The notes: generated from the letters alone by a model not told the origin. 64,000 nt of DNA from Bacteroidota bacterium (GCA_017303975.1 JAFLBG010000017.1:1-64000), one strand, 5' to 3'. Numbered from the stretch's first letter, positions 18,297 through 28,723 are shown. Numbers and translations: made by a program.

Positions 18297-21200
18297 TATT
18301 TCCAATGAATTTCGATATATCCCTTATACGTTTTATCTTCTATTGTAAGTATAAAATAATAGGTACCGGCTACCACTTTATTATTCCCAATTTTTGCCGA
18401 AGATACATTTACTGTTCCATCCCAATCATTTGCATAGTTATCTTTAGAATAAACAACATCGCCCCATCTATTAAACACTTCAAACTTATTCCTACCCCAC
18501 TTTGTTAGATTTTTAACTACAAACAAATCATTTATTCCATCTCCATCCGGGCTAAATGCATTTGGAATATTAATAGAATAGTCTTCGTTTACAACTACAA
18601 TTTTCTGAGCAGTTGCGGAACACCCATATTGATTTGTAACAACTAACGTAACAACATAGCCCGACAAATTAGTTGCTTGGTAAGTGTGAGAAGGGTTTGC
18701 ATTCACCGAATCCAACGTACTATTATCACCGAAATTCCATGCCCACGAACTATAATCAGAACTTGTATTTGTAACTTGAATAACCGGATTAGCCATATCT
18801 ACCACACTTGGTGTGACATTAAAACTAGCCTGAGGGCTTGAATAAACTGTAATCCCCCCTCCTAACGTAGTGCTTGCAACACAACCAGCCGCAGTATTTA
18901 TGGTAAGACTAACTGTATAAACACCTGATGAATCGTAACAAATATTTTGTGGACTTTGCAAATTAGAAGTTAACGAATTTCCGAAATTCCAACTCCAAGA
19001 TGTTATGTTATCTCCGGGATAAACCATTGACAAATCGTTAAAATTAATACACGTTTGCATACAAACACTGTTATCGCTAACACTTACAGATGCTGTTGGT
19101 GCTGTAGCTACAAGTACTCGAACGCTATCATTTGCTGAAGGACAAACTCCGTTTACAACTGTCCAAACAAACTGGTAGGTACCCACCGATAAATTACTAA
19201 CCAAAGATGTAGGCGAAACAGAATTAGAGATTACTGCCGTAGTTGCTCCCGAAGATTGAACCCAAGCACCAGTTGACAATCCGGTTAAAGGAGTCGCTCC
19301 AAAGGAAGCAGATGCATTAGGAGCACAAATCGAAATATCTGCGCCCGCATTTGCAATAGGCACGTTGTACGTTTTAATTTTAACAGTATCTTTTGCTGCG
19401 GCACATACCCCATTATTTACAGTCCAAACAAAATCATATGTTCCTTCTTGCAAACCGGTAACATTCGTATTCGCATTTGCAGGAACTGCAAAAGTTGCAT
19501 TGGTGGGTGCTCCAACCAACTGACTCCACATACCTGTAGAAGAACCTTGCGTATTTGTGCCCGTCATAAGTACGCTATTAGCGGCACAATAAGAAGAATC
19601 AACACCTGCAAAAGCTACAGGTTTATTATACACTACAACTGTTGCAGTATCAATTGAACTGCAATATCCGGCACGATTTACAGTAACCGTATAAATAGTT
19701 GTTAATGGATTTATACCTGAATTAGTAGCCGTAAACACCGGATTTGCAATAGCAGTATTACTTAGTCCGGAAGAAGAATTCCAACTATAAGTATATCCAA
19801 TAATTGGATTAGCTCCAATAATAGCAGCTTGTCCATCGCACAAGCTTGTATCTGTTGCTTGATTTCTTAGAGGCAGACTAAATGGCAATTGAGCAGGGTC
19901 GCAAACACAAAAGCTCGTTGCCGGATTTACCACAACAATCATTCTACAAGCAACACCTGCCGGAAAATTAAATACTGAACTATAAGGGAACACTGCATTA
20001 TTACCTGGAATAATAGTATTAATTGTATCTGTTGCAATTAAATTATCTCCAATATCAACAATACCGTTATTATTCAAATCAAAATAAAAACCTAATATCG
20101 TATTAAACCCGGGCGCAACTGTTTCTCCCGAATTAACGATATCAAAAGAAACATGTGCTGTTTCTCCATTAGGTGGATTAGGAACACTATACCCCGAAAC
20201 ATTAGTAAAAGTAAGTAGTGATTTGAGTGAAAAAATATCTAATGTATCTAGCCCTGTTAAGACACTAATTCCACACATTTGATTACTTGCTACACAAAGT
20301 ACGTTGGTGGAAGTTGTTGTTCTTGCATAAAACTGATACACGTTACACGATAAAACATTTGCTGCAGCTTGAAACCCAATAGTAAAAACGGTACTATCTC
20401 CTGCCAATACACCAGATGGCAATAACCACGAAACGTACTGGGAGCCATTAAATATATAGGAAATTGGATTTGTATTTACAGGTGAATTATGAACTCCTAT
20501 AAATGAAGCAGGCGTGTATGTTACACCAAGTGGCAACATAACCGTAACAGAATCCTGTCCTCCAAATGCTAAGGGTCCATTATTTTTTACACGAACTCTC
20601 AATATTTGACTACCATTACATGGAGTAATATAGTTTAGCTCTTTTAATTTTACATCTGCAAAATAATTTGGAGTAGCCCCAGTAATTGAAAGCTGTGAAG
20701 ACAATGTTACTAAACGCCCTGCGGGTGAGCCACAAAAACTCTGAGCTTGATAATAAAATACAGCTGTGCTCCCCGACAAGTAACTGCAATCTGTAGTTAC
20801 TTGAAACTTAACTTTTATAGCATTTAAAGTCGGAGATAAAATTCCTTGTAATCCATTTCCTCCGATTGTAGAATTTAATGTTGAAATATTCCACTGCCAA
20901 TTTGTGCCACCAACATTTGTTGGATTTGTTAATGGAACATATCCTGATGTTATTGGATATAAAATTTGGCACGACCCAGGGACAATTGTTACTCCAACCG
21001 GTAATTGGGCATTGAGTAATACCGAATAGGCATTTCCCATTTGAATATTCTGCCCCTCTACAACAAAGGTAGATGTGTCGCATAAGTTAATAGAACTTGA
21101 GGGTGAAATGACATTAGTTACTAATAAAGGCGTCTGAGGAAATACTTTAAGTTTCATTGATTTAGGCGACACACAAGTATTAGCGTTGATGTTTGCCGGA

Positions 21201-24200
21201 TACCCATTGCAATTCCAACTTTGAACCAGTATTAAACTGTCAGGGGTGCAACCCAAGTAAGAAGTACAAACTTGGTAATTCTTTGTGGCTCCCGCATTTA
21301 AAGTTCCTAATTGGTAAATTCCTCCAACAGGTGAAATTACATTATTATTAGACAAGTCCTTAATGGCAGTAATAACTACACCTGTATTACCTTGTGAAGC
21401 AATCCATGTATTTGGAGCGTTATTATTAGTAACATTAGAGACTGAAATATTCCAACACACCACCGAACTAGTTGCAACTTGAGATGGGTAGTCGGCTTGT
21501 AGAAAAAAGTTGGGACCTGAATACAAAACACCATCGCCATTAGTACTTATCAACCTTGATGTTGAAGAATCTAGTTGAGCAGAAGGATTAAACTTCCATG
21601 TATACAATATATTCGAAGTTGTATTTTGTACCACATTGCAATTAGGCGAAATTGTAATAGTGAAAATTCCATAAAACCCATCATCGCTTCTATGTATTGT
21701 AGGATTAATACCCGAGTATAAATTTCCTACTGGAAACACCAATATGTTAGAGCTAGGATTTATTGGAGTTATTGCCAAAGTAGATGTTAATGCCGTAACT
21801 TGAGTTCCTGCCGTTTGATACTCATAAATACTCGCAGCCTTAAAGGAGTATCCAGTAGGTATAGTAACTGTCATGGTATCAATAAAGCTCCAAGATCTGT
21901 ATTCATAAGGGAATAAATTTCCTCCAGCATAGTTGGAACAACAAGGACCAATACTTAAATAATAATTTTGTGTAGCTACTAAATCATTACAACCAATAGA
22001 ATTGTACGCCCCAGGACCATAATTGGTAAAATAATAACCAATAATTGTAACATAGCCATTAAACGTATTGCACGAAAACTTATTAACCGAACTTACGGGA
22101 TTAGCTATATTGGCTAAATAAAAACTGTTGCTTATCTGCGCTGTAATACTTGGATTACCGGTAGAGCTTCCGTTGTATTGATTTTTAACAACTCTATATC
22201 TTGGCTTAAAAACTAATGAATCGTTATTCAGATATAAAAAGTTGGATGGAACACATCCATTAGCAATTAAAACCGAAGCACTTAAATCATAGTTGAATGT
22301 GACAGAGGTAGAAGTTACAGCTTGTGATATACTACAAGTAGCAAACAATGCGTTGTTTCTATATATTTTCAAATCCCCTCCAATATAATTTAAGTACTCT
22401 CCATTTGTAATGGATGAAGATGCGTAACAATAATTCCAAGTGGGATAAACACTATTTGTTTTTACAGTTGCAAAAAATGATGTTTCTAACGTATCGTGAT
22501 ACATTAATCTGTCACGCCTAATCAAACTCGTATTTATGTTACCAGAGGCATCCTCTACCCCATTATTGTCGTTATCAGGTAATCCGTAATTAGATCTTAA
22601 TGCAGTAAAATTTTTAAAATTTAAACCAACACAACTTTGAGGGCATACTACATTGGTGTAGCCTGTATCGGCCATAATTAGCATTTCACAAGAACACGAT
22701 GTTGTTGTTGGTAAATAAGATAAATATAATTCAACACTGGAAACTCCGCCTGCACAAGAAGAGCAATTTGCGCCTAAATCAATCATCACCTCTGCTTGAT
22801 CAGAAACAATACTTGTAGTAAAAGTAGCTACAACAGAATTTCCTGTAACTGCAATTGAAGTTGGATTATGAGTAATTGTACCAACGGCATTTCTAATTCT
22901 TATATTAGAAACTGAATTCGTAAATGTAATACACGGAGATAGCACGAACAAAGCTTTCCATTGCTTAGATGTTGGAGCCGGATATGAATTCTGATAACCG
23001 GAAATTAAAAAATTAAACACGCCCGTTGATCCGGAAACTATATTTGCAGGTGAAATATTATTTGAAAGAGTTCCTCGTATGGACTTGAATGACTTCCCAG
23101 TCTTCTCAACCAAGGTTATCACATTAGAACAAATATCTGAATAGCTACCTTTATAATTCCACCCCCCAATATATGGATCGGCACAACATGAAAATTGATT
23201 CCATCGGATTATAACAGAGTCTCCCGCATTAATAAGAGGGATTACGAAAGTTGCTCCTCCAATCGTATTCCCGTTCAAACATGAAACATTTTGGTTTTGC
23301 TTTGTTAACGTTGGTGTTAGCGGAGCAAATACACCATTATTTACTTTTATCTCAAACGAATTAAAAGACGATTGAAATGAAGGAGAGAATCCGTTGCTTA
23401 GCGATTGAAAAATTTCGATAGAAACATTAGATGCAACTCCTGCTCCAATATTTTCAATAAGTAATTGCTGTTGATCTCCGGTTCCTACTCCTAAGCAATT
23501 AGACAAACTAGATTTCGGAGTTAATTTTAAACTGGGGGTTAAACCATTAAATGTTACATTGCCTACAGTTTCTGCTTCCTGACACGTTTGACCACCACAT
23601 CCCCACTGAGCTTTAATAGTAGAAGCAACCGAATTACAACCATTAATTTTCACATTTTCACATATAACAATACTCTCCCCACTTTCCAACAACGCATTTC
23701 CATTTCCTACTCCGGTAAAATGCGCTCCGTTAAGTAGAATAGTTGTTAATGATGAAGTATTGGAAGTTATCGTACCGTTTGTAACTGAAGTTATTTGAAT
23801 ATCTCCACCATGAGCATCCGACAACGTAAACTGGCTAATAGCACCCAAACCCCCATTTGTAATTGTTAAACATCTAGTAAAAGTTCCGCCAACACTACCT
23901 GCAAACGATTGATTTGAAAAGTTTGTTATGGATAAATTAGGTTCCTTTATTTGATAATTTAGTGATGTACTTGATAAAGTGTACGGTGCAGAATTTGCAA
24001 TATAATTGACAGTATATGTGTTTTCAATTGGATTCCCTAAAGACAAATAACCTAAAACACTACATTCTACAGAAGCAGAATAGGTTATTACAACAGAACC
24101 ACCCTGAGCTAAACTCGCTAAAGTAAAAGTTGGAGCACTTAAATTAGCAATTGATGACTGCCCAAAGCCTGTTACTGACCCAGGCACATAATTAACACCC

Positions 24201-24403
24201 GTAGGCATAGCAACACTAACAGAAAAATTAGTCAAATTAAACGTAGATGGATTATTAATTGTTAATGAAAACAACTTACTCTCTCCACAAATTGTTATAT
24301 CCGAAGGAACTGTACTTGATACTGATATAAAATTTGTTTGAGAGGAAAGCGTTTTTATAAAAAAAACAACTATTGATATAAAAAATGATATTTTTCTTTT
24401 CAT
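18296..24403 (-). CDS. Giant T9SS type B sorting domain protein with DUF11-like and PKD domains
   Basis: A 2035-residue secreted protein. The N terminus is a signal peptide (MKRKISFFISIVVFFIKTLSSQ). Most of the chain consists of beta-rich DUF11-like modules, such as 'SLTINNPSTFNLTNFSVSVA' near residue 48 and a later 'RVRVKNNGPLAFGGQDSVTV'. Ig-like 'DTSLCDGQAAI' modules follow. Two PKD-like domains lie near 1768-1857 ('SWSWNFGN') and 1858-1938 ('SWAWNFGDNST'). The last 95 residues are the type B (CHU_C) sorting domain ('NAFSPDGDGINDLF', 'VFNRWGDVVY'). It is rich in Ser, Thr and Asn with many paired Cys. A surface structural or adhesive role is inferred; no catalytic motif is visible. Confidence 0.92.
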   Translation of the reverse strand: MKRKISFFISIVVFFIKTLSSQTNFISVSSTVPSDITICGESKLFSLTINNPSTFNLTNFSVSVAMPTGVNYVPGSVTGFGQSSIANLSAPTFTLASLAQGGSVVITYSASVECSVLGYLSLGNPIENTYTVNYIANSAPYTLSSTSLNYQIKEPNLSITNFSNQSFAGSVGGTFTRCLTITNGGLGAISQFTLSDAHGGDIQITSVTNGTITSNTSSLTTILLNGAHFTGVGNGNALLESGESIVICENVKINGCNSVASTIKAQWGCGGQTCQEAETVGNVTFNGLTPSLKLTPKSSLSNCLGVGTGDQQQLLIENIGAGVASNVSIEIFQSLSNGFSPSFQSSFNSFEIKVNNGVFAPLTPTLTKQNQNVSCLNGNTIGGATFVIPLINAGDSVIIRWNQFSCCADPYIGGWNYKGSYSDICSNVITLVEKTGKSFKSIRGTLSNNISPANIVSGSTGVFNFLISGYQNSYPAPTSKQWKALFVLSPCITFTNSVSNIRIRNAVGTITHNPTSIAVTGNSVVATFTTSIVSDQAEVMIDLGANCSSCAGGVSSVELYLSYLPTTTSCSCEMLIMADTGYTNVVCPQSCVGLNFKNFTALRSNYGLPDNDNNGVEDASGNINTSLIRRDRLMYHDTLETSFFATVKTNSVYPTWNYCYASSSITNGEYLNYIGGDLKIYRNNALFATCSISQAVTSTSVTFNYDLSASVLIANGCVPSNFLYLNNDSLVFKPRYRVVKNQYNGSSTGNPSITAQISNSFYLANIANPVSSVNKFSCNTFNGYVTIIGYYFTNYGPGAYNSIGCNDLVATQNYYLSIGPCCSNYAGGNLFPYEYRSWSFIDTMTVTIPTGYSFKAASIYEYQTAGTQVTALTSTLAITPINPSSNILVFPVGNLYSGINPTIHRSDDGFYGIFTITISPNCNVVQNTTSNILYTWKFNPSAQLDSSTSRLISTNGDGVLYSGPNFFLQADYPSQVATSSVVCWNISVSNVTNNNAPNTWIASQGNTGVVITAIKDLSNNNVISPVGGIYQLGTLNAGATKNYQVCTSYLGCTPDSLILVQSWNCNGYPANINANTCVSPKSMKLKVFPQTPLLVTNVISPSSSINLCDTSTFVVEGQNIQMGNAYSVLLNAQLPVGVTIVPGSCQILYPITSGYVPLTNPTNVGGTNWQWNISTLNSTIGGNGLQGILSPTLNAIKVKFQVTTDCSYLSGSTAVFYYQAQSFCGSPAGRLVTLSSQLSITGATPNYFADVKLKELNYITPCNGSQILRVRVKNNGPLAFGGQDSVTVMLPLGVTYTPASFIGVHNSPVNTNPISYIFNGSQYVSWLLPSGVLAGDSTVFTIGFQAAANVLSCNVYQFYARTTTSTNVLCVASNQMCGISVLTGLDTLDIFSLKSLLTFTNVSGYSVPNPPNGETAHVSFDIVNSGETVAPGFNTILGFYFDLNNNGIVDIGDNLIATDTINTIIPGNNAVFPYSSVFNFPAGVACRMIVVVNPATSFCVCDPAQLPFSLPLRNQATDTSLCDGQAAIIGANPIIGYTYSWNSSSGLSNTAIANPVFTATNSGINPLTTIYTVTVNRAGYCSSIDTATVVVYNKPVAFAGVDSSYCAANSVLMTGTNTQGSSTGMWSQLVGAPTNATFAVPANANTNVTGLQEGTYDFVWTVNNGVCAAAKDTVKIKTYNVPIANAGADISICAPNASASFGATPLTGLSTGAWVQSSGATTAVISNSVSPTSLVSNLSVGTYQFVWTVVNGVCPSANDSVRVLVATAPTASVSVSDNSVCMQTCINFNDLSMVYPGDNITSWSWNFGNSLTSNLQSPQNICYDSSGVYTVSLTINTAAGCVASTTLGGGITVYSSPQASFNVTPSVVDMANPVIQVTNTSSDYSSWAWNFGDNSTLDSVNANPSHTYQATNLSGYVVTLVVTNQYGCSATAQKIVVVNEDYSINIPNAFSPDGDGINDLFVVKNLTKWGRNKFEVFNRWGDVVYSKDNYANDWDGTVNVSSAKIGNNKVVAGTYYFILTIEDKTYKGYIEIHWK

Positions 24404-24628
24404 TGCGTGAATAGTTTATTCTACAATGATAATATACATTATATTTTCTATTTCCGATTAATAAAAAACAAAAGAGTTAAGGAATCTAAACACAAATAAA
24501 AAAGAATAAAATAGATATAAGTAATTGATAATCTACAAGTTAATCCAATAATAAAAGATAAATATCTTATATAGATAAACCTAAACTAGTTTTTCACAAA
24601 TAAAATATTAGATCAGACTAATAATTTA

Positions 24629-25399
24629 TTATTTCCCTTGTCGAATAGACTTTACCTCCACTTGCAACGCTTTTAGCATGTTTAAGATACTGGCAGGATT
24701 CAGTTCGTCTTCCTTGTATGCCCCAATATTTAAAGAACAAATATATTCCCACACCTCTAAAACATCTTCCGCTTTTACCTCGTATGGATGATATACTTTG
24801 TTATCGGAATGCAAATGAAATATGTGTTTATTTTTAGGGTCTCTAAATACACGCTTATATACAACACCTTCAGTCCTCGTAAGCATTACATATGTATTTC
24901 CATCCTTTACATCGTTTATCGATTCAACATACTTTCCTACCACAAAAGAGCCTTCGCGCAATGGCGGCATAGAATCTCCTTTTATACCAAACGCTCTGTG
25001 CTTACCGGCAGGCACAAAGGGCAAACTCATTCGTGGTACTGAATCAAAATACTCGGGATCTGCATAGCCATTCAAATAGCCTGCAGATGCTTTTAGCGGG
25101 ATAAGCTCTATTAATTCATTGTTGTCTTTATCCAACATTACCGGGAACAACAATCTATTCTCTCCTACCTTAAACAATGATTTTATATCGGTTCGCCTCA
25201 AATCTGATTTTATCAAGGCATCAACAGCAACATGAAAAAATTTAGACAATTTAATCAGTGTTTCAATATTGGGTTCGGCTCTACCTTCTTCATAAGAAGA
25301 AACCTTACCTCTTGTTATCCCTAAGTTTTCTGCTAAATTTTCTTGCGATATCCCTAGTAAAGAGCGCAAATGAGTTATATTTTGTGATATTACAGACAT
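24629..25399 (-). CDS. XRE-family HTH / S24 (LexA-like) transcriptional regulator
   Basis: A 256-residue regulator. Residues 1-66 are an HTH_3 DNA-binding domain ('LRSLLGISQENLAENLGITRG', then 'SSYEEGRAEPNIETL'). Residues about 100-215 are an S24 peptidase fold. Candidate catalytic residues are Ser143 (GDSMPPL) and Lys182 (VVYKR), with an Ala106-Gly107 bond upstream. The spacings (36 and 39 residues) are close to those of LexA, so self-cleavage is plausible. The ATG at 25399 is chosen because it starts the HTH domain. A perfect inverted repeat covers this start. Targets are unknown; a damage- or stress-responsive repressor is inferred. Confidence 0.88.
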   Translation of the reverse strand: MSVISQNITHLRSLLGISQENLAENLGITRGKVSSYEEGRAEPNIETLIKLSKFFHVAVDALIKSDLRRTDIKSLFKVGENRLLFPVMLDKDNNELIELIPLKASAGYLNGYADPEYFDSVPRMSLPFVPAGKHRAFGIKGDSMPPLREGSFVVGKYVESINDVKDGNTYVMLTRTEGVVYKRVFRDPKNKHIFHLHSDNKVYHPYEVKAEDVLEVWEYICSLNIGAYKEDELNPASILNMLKALQVEVKSIRQGK

Positions 25400-25440
25400 T
25401 GCTAATTTATTTAGCATCAATATACTGAATAAATTAGCAA
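25399..25440. promoter_or_regulatory. Perfect 13-bp inverted repeat, probable operator of the HTH/S24 gene
   Basis: TTGCTAATTTATT (25399-25411) and AATAAATTAGCAA (25428-25440) are exact reverse complements separated by 16 bases. Centre-to-centre distance is 29 bases, about three helical turns. The repeat abuts the regulator's ATG, the expected place for autorepression. A partial extra copy, ATAGCAAG, follows at about 25441. Confidence 0.7.
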
Positions 25441-25563
25441 ATAGCAAGTACTATCTTTACAACTAATTTGCACCCAACTTTTAATTGCTTTCTACCCTTC
25501 ACTTATTTTGAATAGCTTTCAAAAATACGTAATTTGAGCTGCGTTTATAAAAAAGAATTTTCT

Positions 25564-26340
25564 ATGTCTGTCATTACAAGTCAACACATCAATAAAGTCT
25601 TGAAAATTAGCCTAAATAGACCTGATAAAGCCAACAGCTTTAATAGAGAAATGGCGTTGGCATTGCAGCAGGAACTAGACAAAGCGGCTGCTGACAAAAC
25701 TGTTCGAGCTATATTACTAACCGGCTCGGGCAAAGCATTTTGTGCAGGGCAAGATTTGGCTGAAGCCACCAACATGGATGCGGCAACAATCGAAAAATTT
25801 GTTAGAGAACATTACAATCCAATAGTATTAAAAATACGTGCGTTAGAAAAACCTGTTGTATGTGCCGTAAATGGTGTTGCTGCAGGAGCCGGTGCTAATA
25901 TTGCATTTGCATGCGACTTAGTAATGGCATCATCCACAGCTTCATTCATACAATCTTTCAGTAAAATTGGCTTAATTCCCGATAGCGGTGGAACTTTTTT
26001 CTTACCACGATTAGTTGGCTTACAAAAAGCAACAGCAATGACTTTTTTAGCTGAAAAAATTTCGGCATCCGAAGCTGTTGAGTTAGGTTTAATTTACAAA
26101 TCCATTGATGAAAACCAACTAGAAACAGAATCGTTAGCACTAGCAACTAAACTTAGCAATATGCCAACAAAAGGCTTGGCATTAACAAAAAAACTTTTGA
26201 ATCAATCTTTTAATAACACGCTTAACGAACAACTAAATCAAGAAGCATTTGCTCAAGTTGAGGCAGGACTGACTGCAGATAGCAAAGAAGCAATAAATGC
26301 ATTTTTAGAAAAACGAGAACCTAATTTTAAAGGCGAATAA
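25564..26340 (+). CDS. paaG: Enoyl-CoA hydratase/isomerase family protein, PaaG-like
   Basis: A 258-residue crotonase-fold enzyme. The oxyanion-hole segments are 'GKAFCAGQDL' (about 58-67) and 'NGVAAGAGANIAFACD' (about 104-119). The active-site segment 'GLIPDSGGTFFLPRLVG' has Asp in the PDSGG position, as in PaaG (2-(1,2-epoxy-1,2-dihydrophenyl)acetyl-CoA isomerase), rather than the Glu pair of true hydratases. The end 'FLEKREPNFKGE' is typical. The ATG at 25564 is preferred over an upstream TTG. The Paa ring-epoxidase genes are not in the window, though a PaaJ-like thiolase lies 8 kb away. A general enoyl-CoA isomerase role remains possible. Confidence 0.85.
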   Translation: MSVITSQHINKVLKISLNRPDKANSFNREMALALQQELDKAAADKTVRAILLTGSGKAFCAGQDLAEATNMDAATIEKFVREHYNPIVLKIRALEKPVVCAVNGVAAGAGANIAFACDLVMASSTASFIQSFSKIGLIPDSGGTFFLPRLVGLQKATAMTFLAEKISASEAVELGLIYKSIDENQLETESLALATKLSNMPTKGLALTKKLLNQSFNNTLNEQLNQEAFAQVEAGLTADSKEAINAFLEKREPNFKGE

Positions 26341-26371
26341 TTAAATCTATTAATCAAAACCTAATTATACA

Positions 26372-27331
26372 GTGAAAAAATTCCCTTACACAGAAAAAAA
26401 AGACACTCGCTCGGGCTTTGGTGCCGGGCTTTTAGAAATAGGAAAAAAAGATGAACGTGTGGTAGCACTTTGTGCCGATTTAACCGGATCTCTAAAAATG
26501 GACGCTTTTCAAAAAGAATTTCCTAATCGATTTTTTCAGGTTGGAATTGCCGAAGCTAATATGATGGGAATGGCTGCAGGAATGACTATTGGTGGCAAAA
26601 TACCATTTACCGGTACTTTTGCTAATTTTTCTACAGGACGTGTGTATGATCAAATACGCCAATCTATAGCTTATTCAGGGAAGAACGTAAAAATATGCGC
26701 ATCGCATGCCGGACTTACATTAGGCGAGGATGGAGCTACACACCAAATACTAGAAGATATTGGAATGATGAAAATGTTGCCGGGAATGACAGTTATAAAT
26801 CCTTGCGATTACAACCAAACAAAAGCAGCCACCATGGCTCTTTTGCACCATGTTGGCCCGGTTTATTTACGTTTTGGGCGACCTACAATTCCAAATTTTA
26901 CACCTGCCGACCAAAAATTTGAAATCGGAAAAGCTATTATGCTAAACGAAGGAACGGATGTTACGATTTTTGCAACCGGTCATTTGGTTTGGAAAGCAAT
27001 TGAAGCAGGAGAAATATTAGCAGAAAAAGGAATTTCTGCTGAAATTATTAATATTCATACCATAAAACCTTTAGATACAGTATCCATTTTAAAATCTGTT
27101 TTAAAAACAAAGTGCGTTGTTACTGCCGAAGAACACCAGCGCAACGGAGGTTTAGGTGATAGTGTTGCTCAGTATTTGGCATTAGAAAAACCTACTCCAA
27201 TAGAAATGGTAGCTGTAAACGATAGTTTTGGAGAAAGTGGCACGCCCGACCAATTAATGAAAAAATATGGCTTGGACACTACTAATATTGTAGATGCTGC
27301 ATTAAAAGCAATTTCTAGAAAAGCGAAATAA
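26372..27331 (+). CDS. Transketolase C-terminal subunit (split transketolase)
   Basis: A 319-residue protein corresponding to the pyrimidine-binding and C-terminal domains of transketolase/DXS-type enzymes. Visible segments are '[22 protein letters not shown]' with the TPP-activating Glu, '[14 protein letters not shown]', '[11 protein letters not shown]' and '[19 protein letters not shown]'. In split transketolases the other half binds the TPP diphosphate, and the two subunits form the active enzyme. That partner is not adjacent here: the upstream gene is PaaG. The start is GTG at 26372, which fits the family's N terminus ([19 protein letters not shown]). The preceding stop is 31 bases away, so co-transcription with paaG is possible. 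Confidence 0.88.
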   Translation: MKKFPYTEKKDTRSGFGAGLLEIGKKDERVVALCADLTGSLKMDAFQKEFPNRFFQVGIAEANMMGMAAGMTIGGKIPFTGTFANFSTGRVYDQIRQSIAYSGKNVKICASHAGLTLGEDGATHQILEDIGMMKMLPGMTVINPCDYNQTKAATMALLHHVGPVYLRFGRPTIPNFTPADQKFEIGKAIMLNEGTDVTIFATGHLVWKAIEAGEILAEKGISAEIINIHTIKPLDTVSILKSVLKTKCVVTAEEHQRNGGLGDSVAQYLALEKPTPIEMVAVNDSFGESGTPDQLMKKYGLDTTNIVDAALKAISRKAK

Positions 27332-27416
27332 TTTATTATCAGATTAAACCTTTTCTGTTTTGTTTTGTCAAATCGCATATAATTGACAGAACTCTTCAAT
27401 TGAATACAAATAACGA

Positions 27417-27968
27417 ATGCTTGATTCCGAAGACAAAGAACTCTTAACTAAATTCAGAAATCAAGATACCAGGCACTATGCCTTTAATTTACTGGTGCGC
27501 AAATACCAACAGCGTGTTTATTGGCATATTCGCAGAATTGTAATTAGCCATGATGATGCAGATGATGTGGTACAAAACACATTTATTAAAGTATGGAAAG
27601 GGCTAGATAACTTTAAAGAAGACTCGCAATTATATACTTGGTTGTACCGAATTGCCACCAACGAATCCATCACTTTTCTAAATCAAAAAAAAACTAGGAT
27701 GTTCGTTTCGTTAGACGGAACAGAAGCTGCGTTAGCCAAAAACTTGGAAGACGACCACTTTTTTAAGGGAGATGAAATTCAGAAAAAATTGCAATTAGCC
27801 ATTCTAAAACTTCCGGAAAAGCAACGAATTGTATTTAACATGAAATACTACGATGAAATGAAGTACGAAGACATGGCAGAAGTGCTAGACACCTCTGTTG
27901 GTGCGCTAAAAGCGTCATATCACCATGCAGTAAAAAAAATAGAAGAATATGTTACGAATATAGATTAA
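27417..27968 (+). CDS. ECF-type RNA polymerase sigma factor
   Basis: A 183-residue sigma-70 family protein with only regions 2 and 4. Region 2 (about 25-90) shows 'DADDVVQNTFIKVWKGL' and 'LYTWLYRIATNESITFLNQKK'. Region 4 (about 125-178) shows 'LPEKQRIVFNMKYYDEMKYEDMAEVL' and the HTH 'SVGALKASYHHAVKKI'. It is followed by a single-pass membrane protein and a Spy-like periplasmic protein, the usual layout of an ECF sigma with its anti-sigma and sensor. The signal it answers to cannot be told. Confidence 0.9.
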   Translation: MLDSEDKELLTKFRNQDTRHYAFNLLVRKYQQRVYWHIRRIVISHDDADDVVQNTFIKVWKGLDNFKEDSQLYTWLYRIATNESITFLNQKKTRMFVSLDGTEAALAKNLEDDHFFKGDEIQKKLQLAILKLPEKQRIVFNMKYYDEMKYEDMAEVLDTSVGALKASYHHAVKKIEEYVTNID

Positions 27969-28063
27969 ACCTTTTGTAAATAAATCAGTCTAAAACACAT
28001 AATAATCAATCTTTCATTCCTTTTTTTTACAAGAATAAAGGGATATGAATAAGACAAAAACTA

Positions 28064-28723
28064 ATGGAGCTAAATAAAAACATACCGGAAGATTTTGATA
28101 ACCTAGAAAGGTATGCTCCTACTCTATTTAGTATTCCTAAAACAAATGCATTTCTTACTCCGGAAAATTATTTTTCGCAACTTACCGAAATTACTATTGC
28201 GCAGACCAGCATACCACAATTAGATAAAACGGAACTTCAAGTACCTGATGGTTATTTTCAAAAACTCCCCGATTTTCTAACTACTTCTATTAAACTAGAA
28301 GAGCTTAAAAATGAAAAAACATTCGAAGTACCGGCCTATTATTTTGATGAGCTGCCAACTAGAATACAGCAACTTATTGGAGCACAAACATCGTCATTTA
28401 GTCTATGGAATTGGCTGCAACAACTACTGTCGCCCAAAATTTTTGCACCTGCAACATTCGTTATCGTTTTGTTATTAGGATTTTACAGCGCAACCAATTT
28501 AACTAAAAACGAAACTAATAATAACACACTGTTATCTGCTGATAAAACTTCTATAGAAAATTATACAGATAACTCCGAAATTGAAGAAGCACTTTTAATA
28601 GAGGAAAGCGATATTGATGCTATCTCGACCGCTTTTGCAGACGCAAATGCTAATACAGATGAAATAACAGAATACTTGGCAGAATCTACAATTGATATTA
28701 ATACGATTGCAAATGAATTATAA
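28064..28723 (+). CDS. Single-pass membrane protein after the ECF sigma gene, probable anti-sigma factor
   Basis: A 219-residue protein I do not recognise as a named family. The first 120 residues are polar and should be cytoplasmic. They hold three spaced copies of a PxxYFxxL motif: PENYFSQL, PDGYFQKL and PAYYFDEL (about residues 33, 61 and 90). A single hydrophobic helix spans 126-146, followed by an acidic, Thr/Asn-rich periplasmic tail. Position directly after an ECF sigma gene, size and topology suggest an anti-sigma factor, but no ZAS zinc motif is present. Its end overlaps the start of the Spy-like gene by 11 bases, implying translational coupling. Confidence 0.7.
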   Translation: MELNKNIPEDFDNLERYAPTLFSIPKTNAFLTPENYFSQLTEITIAQTSIPQLDKTELQVPDGYFQKLPDFLTTSIKLEELKNEKTFEVPAYYFDELPTRIQQLIGAQTSSFSLWNWLQQLLSPKIFAPATFVIVLLLGFYSATNLTKNETNNNTLLSADKTSIENYTDNSEIEEALLIEESDIDAISTAFADANANTDEITEYLAESTIDINTIANEL

